Assembly (NCBI GenBank): GCA_032718475.1
Contig: JAUCBJ010004666.1
Coordinates: forward strand, 1 to 48,312
Length of the DNA: 48,312 bases
DNA from: Nemertoderma westbladi
Taxonomy: Eukaryota; Xenacoelomorpha; Nemertodermatida; Nemertodermatidae
Direction: 5' to 3'
Shown: positions 37,101-46,079 of the stretch, in pieces
Position numbering within the stretch: position 1 is the first letter of the stretch
Layout of the letters: each line of letters starts with the position of its first letter
Program-made: the position numbers and the translations under genes
The notes under the pieces: model-generated
The model's input: only the letters and a program-made list of their open reading frames with translations
What the model was told of the DNA's origin: nothing
Database searches by the model: none

Positions 37101-40100
37101 GTATAATATAAAGTATATTTGTATATTTCTTTAAGCTACGCTATGTATAAAGTATATTTGTATATTTCTTTAAGCTACGCTATGTATAAAGTATATTTGT
37201 ATATTTCTTTAAGCTACGCTATTTATAAAGTATATTTGTATATTTCTTTAAGCTACACTATGTATAAAGTATATTTGTATATTTCTTTAAGCTACGCTAT
37301 GTATAAAGTATATTTGTATATTTCTTTAAGCTACGCTATGTATAATATAAAGTATATTTGTATATTTCTTTAAGCTACGCTATGTATAAAGTATATTTGT
37401 ATATTTCTTTAAGCTACGCTATGTATAAAGTATATTTGTATCTTCTTTAAGCTACGCTATGTATAAAGTATATTTGTATATTTCTTTAAGCTACGCTATG
37501 TATAAAGTATATTTGTATATTTCTTTAAGCTACGCTATTTATAAAGTATATTTGTATATTTCTTTAAGCTACGCTATGTATAAAGTATATTTGTATATTT
37601 CTTTAAGCTACGCTATTTATAAAGTATATTTGTATATTTCTTTAAGCTACACTATGTATAAAGTATATTTGTATATTTCTTTAAGCTACGCTATGTATAA
37701 AGTATATTTGTATATTTCTTTAAGCTACGCTATGTATAATATAAAGTATATTTGTATATTTCTTTAAGCTACGCTATGTATAAAGTATATTTGTATATTT
37801 CTTTAAGCTACGCTATGTATAAAGTATATTTGTATATTTCTTTAAGCTACGCTATGTATAAAGTATATTTGTATATTTCTTTAAGCTACGCTATTTATAA
37901 AGTATATTTGTATATTTCTTTAAGCTACGCTATGTATAATATAAAGTATATTTGTATATTTCTTTAAGCTACGCTATGTATAAAGTATATTTGTATATTT
38001 CTTTAAGCTACGCTATGTATAAAGTATATTTGTATATTTCTTTAAGCTACGCTATTTATAAAGTATATTTGTATATTTCTTTAAGCTACGCTATGTATAA
38101 TATAAAGTATATTTGTATATTTCTTTAAGCTACGCTATGTATAAAGTATATTTGTATATTTCTTTAAGCTACGCTATTTATAAAGTATATTTGTATATTT
38201 CTTTAAGCTACACTATGTATAAAGTATATTTGTATATTTCTTTAAGCTACACTATGTATAAAGTATATTTGTATATTTCTTTAAGCTACGCTATGTATAA
38301 TATAAAGTATATTTGTATATTTCTTTAAGCTACGCTATGTATAAAGTATATTTGTATATTTCTTTAAGCTACGCTATGTATAAAGTATATTTGTATATTT
38401 CTTTAAGCTACGCTATGTATAAAGTATATTTGTATATTTCTTTAAGCTACGCTATGTATAAAGTATATTTGTATATTTCTTTAAGCTACGCTATGTATAA
38501 AGTATATTTGTATATTTCTTTAAGCTACGCTATGTATAAAGTATATTTGTATATTTATTTGAGCTACACTATGTATAAAGTATATTTGTATCTTCTTTAA
38601 GCTACGCTATGTATAAAGTATATTTGTATATTTCTTTAAGCTACGCTATGTATAATATAAAGTATATTTGTATATTTCTTTAAGCTACACTATGTATAAA
38701 GTATATTTGTATATTTCTTTAAGCTACGCTATGTATAATATAAAGTATATTTGTATATTTCTTTAAGCTACACTATGTATAAAGTATATTTGTATATTTC
38801 TTTAAGCCACGCTATGTATAAAGTATATTTGTATATTTCTTTAAGCTACACTATGTATAAAGTATATTTGTATATTTCATTAAGCTACGCTATGTATAAT
38901 ATAAAGTATATTTGTATATTTCTTTAAGCTACGCTATGTATAAAGTATATTTGTATATTTCTTTAAGCTACGCTGTGTATAAAGTATATTTGTATATTTC
39001 TTTAAGCTACGCTATGTATAAAGTATATTTGTATATTTCTTTAAGCTACGCTATGTATAAAGTATATTTGTATATTTCTTTAAGCTACGCTGTGTATAAA
39101 GTATATTTGTATATTTCTTTAAGCTACGCTGTGTATAAAGTATATTTGTATATTTCTTTAAGCTACGCTGTGTATAAAGTATATTTGTATATTTCTTTAA
39201 GCTACGCTGTGTATAAAGTATATTTGTATATTTCTTTAAGCTACGCTATGTATAATATAAAGTATATTTGTATATTTCTTTAAGCTACGCTATGTATAAA
39301 GTATATTTGTATATTTCTTTAAGCTACGCTGTGTATAAAGTATATTTGTATATTTCTTTAAGCTACGCTATGTATAAAGTATATTTGTATATTTCTTTAA
39401 GCTACGCTATGTATAAAGTATATTTGTATATTTCTTTAAGCTACGCTATGTATAAAGTATATTTGTATATTTATTTGAGCTACACTATGTATAAAGTATA
39501 TTTGTATCTTCTTTAAGCTACGCTATGTATAAAGTATATTTGTATATTTCTTTAAGCTACGCTATGTATAATATAAAGTATATTTGTATATTTCTTTAAG
39601 CTACACTATGTATAAAGTATATTTGTATATTTCTTTAAGCTACGCTATGTATAATATAAAGTATATTTGTATATTTCTTTAAGCTACACTATGTATAAAG
39701 TATATTTGTATATTTCTTTAAGCCACGCTATGTATAAAGTATATTTGTATATTTCTTTAAGCTACACTATGTATAAAGTATATTTGTATATTTCATTAAG
39801 CTACGCTATGTATAAAGTATATTTGTATATTTCTTTAAGCTACGCTATGTATAAAGTATATTTGTATATTTCATTAAGCTACGCTATGTATAAAGTATAT
39901 TTGTATATTTCATTAAGCTACGCTATGTATAAAGTATATTTGTATATTTCATTAAGCTACGCTATGTATAAAGTATATTTGTATATTTCATTAAGCTACG
40001 CTATGTATAAAGTATATTTGTATATTTCTTTAAGCTACACTATGTATAAAGTATATTTGTATATTTCTTTAAGCTACGCTGTGTATAAAGTATATTTGTA

Positions 40101-43100
40101 TATTTCTTTAAGCTACGCTATGTATAATATAAAGTATATTTGTATATTTCTTTAAGCTACGCTATGTATAAAGTATATTTGTATATTTCTTTAAGCTACG
40201 CTGTGTATAAAGTATATTTGTATATTTCTTTAAGCTACGCTATGTATAAAGTATATTTGTATATTTCTTTAAGCTACGCTATGTATAATATAAAGTATAT
40301 TTGTATATTTCTTTAAGCTACGCTATGTATAAAGTATATTTGTATATTTCTTTAAGCTACGCTATGTATAAAGTATATTTGTATATTTCTTTAAGCTACG
40401 CTATGTATAATATAAAGTATATTTGTATATTTATTTAAGCTACGCTATGTATAAAGTATATTTGTATATTTCTTTAAGCTACGCTATGTATAAAGTATAT
40501 TTGTATATTTCTTTAAGCTACGCTATGTATAAAGTATATTTGTATATTTCTTTAAGCTACGCTATGTATAAAGTATATTTGTATATTTCTTCTACGCTAT
40601 GTATAAAGTATATTTGTATATTTCTTTAAGCTACGCTATGTATAAAGTGCAACGGTTCTGTATGTGGTGCGCGTGTTACTCTGGGGCGTTAAATTACTTG
40701 GTTTTAAAATACAGTACAATAAGAAAAAGTGGAAAAAACTTACTGTTCAACTGCACTCCAGCCTTTGAGTGAGTATAAATAGTTGATTTCAAAGTAACCT
40801 AAAGAATTTGTTGCGCGAGCACTTAAAATATCCGTAACCAGCATTATATCATGGCAGACACCCCGTCGAGGCAGGTACTTCATTAAATCTCCATCTTGTA
40901 ATTCTACAGTCTGCAATAAATAGATGGAGCGCTAATTATAGAAAAATTATCAGAAAAACAAATACAGTATGTTTGTAATGCAGCAGTTAATTCAGTTATT
41001 GGAATGGAATTAAATCATTGTAATTATACATTGCGGAGACTGAATCGTATACAAGAAAACAATACACTAAAGACAATTGAACAGGTTGAAGTCGGATGTT
41101 GGCGAATAATCAGGTTTTACATATTTATTTACATTGATTTTCCCCGGAGAGGTAAGAAGAGGTACTACTGTATGCACTAAACTGCAGTATTATAGGGCCT
41201 ACAGTACTGTACTACTATACTGTAGGCACTAAACTGCAGTATTATAGGGCCTACAGTACTGTACTACTGTACTGTAGGCACTAAACTGCAGTATTATAGG
41301 GCCTACAGTACTGTACTACTGTACTGTAGGCACTAAACTGCAGTATTATAGGGCCTACAGTACTGTACTACTGTACTGTAGGCACTAACCTGCAGTATTA
41401 TAGGGCCTACAGTACTGTACTACTGTACTGTAGGCACTAAACTGCAGTATTATAGGGCCTACAGTACTGTACTACTATACTGTAGGCACTAAACTGCAGT
41501 ATTATAGGGCCTACAGTACTGTACTACTGTACTGTAGGCACTAAACTGCAGTATTATAGGGCCTACAGTACTGTTGTAGGCACTAAACTGCAGTATTATA
41601 GGGCCTACAGTACTGTACTACTGTACTGTAGGCACTAAACTGCAGTATTATAGTGCCTACAGTACTGTACTACTGTACTGTAGGCACTAAACTGCAGTAT
41701 TATAGGGCCTACAGTACTGTACTACTGTACTGTAGGCACTAAACTGCAGTATTATAGGGCCTACAGTACTGTACTACTGTACTGTAGGCACTAAACTGCA
41801 GTATTATAGGGCCTACAGTACTGTACTACTGTACTGTAGGCACTAAACTGCAGTATTATAGGGCCTACAGTACTGTACTACTATACTGTAGGCACTAAAG
41901 TGCAGTATTATAGGGCCTACAGTACTGTACTACTGTACTGTAGGCACTAACCTGCAGTATTATAGGGCCTACAGTACTGTACTACTGTACTGTAGGCACT
42001 AAACTGCAGTGTTATAGGGCCTACAGTACTGTACTACTGTACTGTAGGCACTAACCTGCAGTATTATAGGGCCTACAGTACTGTACTACTGTACTGTAGG
42101 CACTAAACTGCAGTGTTATAGGGCCTACAGTACTGTACTACTGTACTGTAGGCACTAAACTGCAGTATTATAGGGCCTACAGTACTGTACTACTGTACTG
42201 TAGGCACTAAACTGCAGTATTATAGGGCCTACAGTATACTGTACTACAGTACATTTACTGTTGTTATTTATTTGGCTACCGGTATCTGCTGCCTGACTGA
42301 GACTTACTTTGGAGGATGGTGGTTTTCCTAGCATTTGGGCCGGGTAATTCGGCACATAAGCGTATTCGTCGTATTGCGGAAAGTTTGCAGCGGCGTGACC
42401 CGCGCTGAAGTTGAATATAGCGGGAGTGATGATGTCGATGAGAACCTGGTTGGATTCCACCCGCCCATCGCCAGGTACACTACGGAAACCGCATCCATAA
42501 GTAGAAACTAGTTCGTGAGCAAAGGCTTGAATCTCTTTATCGAACTTAATTTTATTTGGAGTATCTAAACAAATAAAAAAAACAAATAATGTGTAACAAT
42601 AATCGCCCCCAATAATAATAGTAACACCAGTTATACTACTGGATGGGTTGGCTTTACGCACTAAAAGTGTGAAAGAGTCTAGCTTAGAGAAACACCCAGT
42701 GGAAAATATATACAGCCTTTTTAGTCGCCAAAGACTATTGTAAAACCAGTTCCTAAGAGGTTTCCACTCATATCTTGAGACACTTGAACTCAACATATTT
42801 ATCTTCAATATTTATGTTATTAATAATTATCGCATATGAGCAAATAAAACTTGTCATTCCAATACCAAACACCATACTGTATGTATGTGTACAACAATAT
42901 CTAACCATAAATAGAGTTGACAAACGTAGTGACGTATTCCTCGATCACATTCCAAACAAGTATTCCGTCATCACGATAAGGATAGTTGGGCAGTTTTTCC
43001 TTGTCATCCACACCCCGACGTTAAGGTCATTTGGAAGGGACCAGTTCCCGGAATAGGTCCAATCGTGCATCTGTAGCGCTACAATCTGTGCCAATCCATC

Positions 43101-43135
43101 AACTCTCATTGTCATCGTTGTATCAATCCATCCAC
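25001..43135 (-). CDS. Lipoxygenase gene, 3' half, four exons (left palindrome arm)
   Basis: Animal-type lipoxygenase (iron dioxygenase of polyunsaturated fatty acids), C-terminal catalytic part only. Exons in sense order: A 43135-42906, B 42564-42308, C 40910-40744, D 25115-25001. All boundaries have AG acceptors and GT donors. Exon phases join correctly: the A/B codon is GAT, B/C is phase 0 and the C/D codon is CAG. The translation gives SLPNDL, GHAAANF (iron-ligand His and the following Asn), LGYFEINYLY and the terminal IPNAISI, whose last isoleucine is the conserved C-terminal iron ligand. The N-terminal PLAT domain and the first two histidine ligands are missing, because the palindrome centre lies in the intron before exon A. 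A one-base deletion relative to the family sits in exon A. Introns: A-B 341 bp; B-C 1397 bp, mostly a 52-bp repeat; C-D 15.6 kb, almost entirely a 39-bp repeat. As it stands the copy is truncated. Confidence 0.92.
25134..40648. repeat. 39-bp satellite filling the last lipoxygenase intron, about 400 copies
   Basis: Unit AAGCTACGCTATGTATAAAG followed by TATATTTGTATATTTCTTT, 39 bp, for about 15.5 kb. Variants: a 38-bp unit (TATCTTCTTT), a 44-bp unit (TATGTATAATATAAAG), a 41-bp unit (TATGTATATAAAG), and CTACACT, TGTGTAT, TATTTATAA and TATTTGAGC types. In one plus-strand frame the unit reads MYKVYLYISLSYA, giving strings of open frames. These are antisense to the lipoxygenase gene, lie wholly inside its intron and are broken by every 38-, 41- or 44-bp unit, so they are not genes. 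The array ends 18 bp before exon D and 95 bp after exon C. Confidence 0.97.
34185..35350. repeat. 77-bp dimeric higher-order block within the 39-bp satellite
   Basis: Here 38-bp (TATCTTCTTT) and 39-bp (TATATTTCTTT) units alternate strictly over most of the block, and CTACGCT and CTACACT alternate with them, for roughly a dozen 77-bp dimers. Other block duplications in the array: about 739 bp between 25598 and 26337, 516 bp between 28148 and 28664, and 633 bp between 36826 and 37459. Confidence 0.85.
40744..40910 (-). CDS. Lipoxygenase exon C
   Basis: Between the acceptor ATTTATTGCAG and the donor GTAAGT. It encodes TVELQDGDLMKYLPRRGV..., then ILSARATNSLGYFEINYLYS and ends within AVEQ. This is the region just before the C-terminal helix of lipoxygenases. 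Phase 0 at the start, two extra bases at the end. Confidence 0.88.
41163..42252. repeat. 52-bp minisatellite in the lipoxygenase B-C intron (left arm), about 20 copies
   Basis: Unit CACTAAACTGCAGTATTATA, GGGCCTACAGTACTGTAC, then TACTGTACTGTAGG. Within it CCTACAGTAC and GTACTGTAGG are perfect inverted 10-mers separated by 9 bases, so each copy can form a hairpin. One shortened unit lies near 41570. Common variants are CTAACCTGCAG, ACTATACTG and CAGTGTTATAG. An open frame that runs from exon B into it is read-through of the donor site. Confidence 0.95.
42308..42564 (-). CDS. Lipoxygenase exon B (metal-ligand exon)
   Basis: Follows the acceptor TTTATTTGTTTAG and ends before the donor GTAAGT. 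It encodes FDKEIQAFAHELVSTYGCGF, then VLIDIITPAIFNFSAGHAAA, NFPQYDEYAYVPNYPAQM and KPPSSK. The His of GHAA and the Asn four residues later correspond to the third histidine and the asparagine iron ligands of animal lipoxygenases. Confidence 0.93.
42906..43135 (-). CDS. Lipoxygenase exon A, with a one-base frameshift
   Basis: Encodes GGWIDTTMTMRVDGL, MHDWTYSGNWSLPNDLNV and, after a shift of frame, GVDDKEKLPNYPYRDDG, NVIEEYVTTFVNSIY. The family pattern LPNDL.xRGVDD requires one more base at 43013-43018 (C run on the plus strand). If that base is counted, the exon phase fits exon B. Either a sequencing or consensus error or a real disabling deletion. The same gap is present in the other palindrome arm. 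Acceptor AG at 43136-43137. Confidence 0.88.
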
Positions 43136-43222
43136 CTTTATGTATAACAAAAAAATACAGTGTCCCTTCCAAAATCAGGTTAAATGTAATTCGACCGTAT
43201 AGCTCAGTAAGTGACCTCAAAC

Positions 43223-43504
43223 TACCGGGTACCGTTGGATCTTAACTGTAGTACGGTATCTTGCAGTGTCTAGTTTCATTGCTATCAGTACATGATTCCG
43301 ACACCAACTCATGCTGTACGCTCTGCGTAGCTACCCACGGCTACGCTCTCTCTACTTCAACTACGTAGTTGTAGTTGAGAGTGCGTAGCCGTGGGTAGCT
43401 ACGCTGAGCGTACAGCATGTGTTGGTGTCGGAATCATGTACTGATAGCAATGATACTAGACACTGCAAGATACCGTACTACTGTTTAGATACAAGGAACA
43501 GGTT
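43223..43504. other. Palindrome centre, loop-less, with slightly diverged inner arms
   Basis: The symmetry point is inside CAACTACGTAGTTG (43358-43371), with no spacer. The inner arms (43248-43357 and 43372-43481) are perfect complements except for six positions. A patch of 25 bases on the left (43223-43247) faces a diverged 23 bases on the right (43482-43504). Beyond this patch the arms are identical again. No coding similarity is seen; in gene terms this is intron upstream of lipoxygenase exon A. Confidence 0.9.
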
Positions 43505-43591
43505 GTTTGAGGTCACTTACTGAGCTATACGGTCGAATTACATTTAACCTGATTTTGGAAGGGACACTGTATTTTTTTGTTATACATAAAG

Positions 43592-45984
43592 GTGGATGGA
43601 TTGATACAACGATGACAATGAGAGTTGATGGATTGGCACAGATTGTAGCGCTACAGATGCACGATTGGACCTATTCCGGGAACTGGTCCCTTCCAAATGA
43701 CCTTAACGTCGGGGTGTGGATGACAAGGAAAAACTGCCCAACTATCCTTATCGTGATGACGGAATACTTGTTTGGAATGTGATCGAGGAATACGTCACTA
43801 CGTTTGTCAACTCTATTTATGGTTAGATATTGTTGTACACATACATACAGTATGGTGTTTGGTATTGGAATGACAAGTTTTATTTGCTCATATGCGATAA
43901 TTATTAATAACATAAATATTGAAGATAAATATGTTGAGTTCAAGTGTCTCAAGATATGAGTGGAAACCTCTTAGGAACTGGTTTTACAATAGTCTTTGGC
44001 GACTAAAAAGGCTGTATATATTTTCCACTGGGTGTTTCTCTAAGCTAGACTCTTTCACACTTTTAGTGCGTAAAGCCAACCCATCCAGTAGTATAACTGG
44101 TGTTACTATTATTATTGGGGGCGATTATTGTTACACATTATTTGTTTTTTTTATTTGTTTAGATACTCCAAATAAAATTAAGTTCGATAAAGAGATTCAA
44201 GCCTTTGCTCACGAACTAGTTTCTACTTATGGATGCGGTTTCCGTAGTGTACCTGGCGATGGGCGGGTGGAATCCAACCAGGTTCTCATCGACATCATCA
44301 CTCCCGCTATATTCAACTTCAGCGCGGGTCACGCCGCTGCAAACTTTCCGCAATACGACGAATACGCTTATGTGCCGAATTACCCGGCCCAAATGCTAGG
44401 AAAACCACCATCCTCCAAAGTAAGTCTCAGTCAGGCAGCAGATACCGGTAGCCAAATAAATAACAACAGTAAATGTACTGTAGTACAGTATACTGTAGGC
44501 CCTATAATACTGCAGTTTAGTGCCTACAGTACAGTAGTACAGTACTGTAGGCCCTATAATACTGCAGTTTAGTGCCTACAGTACAGTAGTACAGTACTGT
44601 AGGCCCTATAACACTGCAGTTTAGTGCCTACAGTACAGTAGTACAGTACTGTAGGCCCTATAATACTGCAGGTTAGTGCCTACAGTACAGTAGTACAGTA
44701 CTGTAGGCCCTATAACACTGCAGTTTAGTGCCTACAGTACAGTAGTACAGTACTGTAGGCCCTATAATACTGCAGGTTAGTGCCTACAGTACAGTAGTAC
44801 AGTACTGTAGGCCCTATAATACTGCACTTTAGTGCCTACAGTATAGTAGTACAGTACTGTAGGCCCTATAATACTGCAGTTTAGTGCCTACAGTACAGTA
44901 GTACAGTACTGTAGGCCCTATAATACTGCAGTTTAGTGCCTACAGTACAGTAGTACAGTACTGTAGGCCCTATAATACTGCAGTTTAGTGCCTACAGTAC
45001 AGTAGTACAGTACTGTAGGCCCTATAATACTGCAGTTTAGTGCCTACAGTACAGTAGTACAGTACTGTAGGCACTATAATACTGCAGTTTAGTGCCTACA
45101 GTACAGTAGTACAGTACTGTAGGCCCTATAATACTGCAGTTTAGTGCCTACAACAGTACTGTAGGCCCTATAATACTGCAGTTTAGTGCCTACAGTACAG
45201 TAGTACAGTACTGTAGGCCCTATAATACTGCAGTTTAGTGCCTACAGTATAGTAGTACAGTACTGTAGGCCCTATAATACTGCAGTTTAGTGCCTACAGT
45301 ACAGTAGTACAGTACTGTAGGCCCTATAATACTGCAGGTTAGTGCCTACAGTACAGTAGTACAGTACTGTAGGCCCTATAATACTGCAGTTTAGTGCCTA
45401 CAGTACAGTAGTACAGTACTGTAGGCCCTATAATACTGCAGTTTAGTGCCTACAGTACAGTAGTACAGTACTGTAGGCCCTATAATACTGCAGTTTAGTG
45501 CCTACAGTATAGTAGTACAGTACTGTAGGCCCTATAATACTGCAGTTTAGTGCATACAGTAGTACCTCTTCTTACCTCTCCGGGGGAAAATCAATGTAAA
45601 TAAATATGTAAAACCTGATTATTCGCCAACATCCGACTTCAACCTGTTCAATTGTCTTTAGTGTATTGTTTTCTTGTATACGATTCAGTCTCCGCAATGT
45701 ATAATTACAATGATTTAATTCCATTCCAATAACTGAATTAACTGCTGCATTACAAACATACTGTATTTGTTTTTCTGATAATTTTTCTATAATTAGCGCT
45801 CCATCTATTTATTGCAGACTGTAGAATTACAAGATGGAGATTTAATGAAGTACCTGCCTCGACGGGGTGTCTGCCATGATATAATGCTGGTTACGGATAT
45901 TTTAAGTGCTCGCGCAACAAATTCTTTAGGTTACTTTGAAATCAACTATTTATACTCACTCAAAGGCTGGAGTGCAGTTGAACA
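43592..45984 (+). CDS. Second copy of the truncated lipoxygenase gene (right arm, exons A-C)
   Basis: Mirror image of the left copy, with exons at 43592-43821 (A), 44163-44419 (B) and 45818-45984 (C) and the same splice sites, translation and one-base gap in exon A (at 43709-43714, GGGG). It is transcribed away from the palindrome centre, divergent from the left copy. The terminal exon D would lie beyond the right edge, past the 39-bp array. Like its twin it lacks all exons before A. Intron B-C carries the 52-bp array at 44475-45565. Confidence 0.9.
44475..45565. repeat. 52-bp minisatellite, right-arm copy
   Basis: Reverse complement of 41163-42252. It includes the same shortened unit (near 45150) and the same order of variant units. 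Confidence 0.95.
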
Positions 45985-46079
45985 GTAAGTTTTTTCCACT
46001 TTTTCTTATTGTACTGTATTTTAAAACCAAGTAATTTAACGCCCCAGAGTAACACGCGCACCACATACAGAACCGTTGC

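Noticed and set aside
25186-40629. Dozens of plus-strand frames reading MYKVYLYISLSYA
   Set aside because: They are antisense repeats inside the lipoxygenase intron, broken by each 38-, 41- and 44-bp unit. The mirrored set in the right arm is the same.
42155-42808. A 217-codon frame around lipoxygenase exon B taken as one gene (also 43919-44572)
   Set aside because: Only the part between the AG acceptor and the GT donor matches lipoxygenase. The ends are intron and 52-bp repeat read-through.
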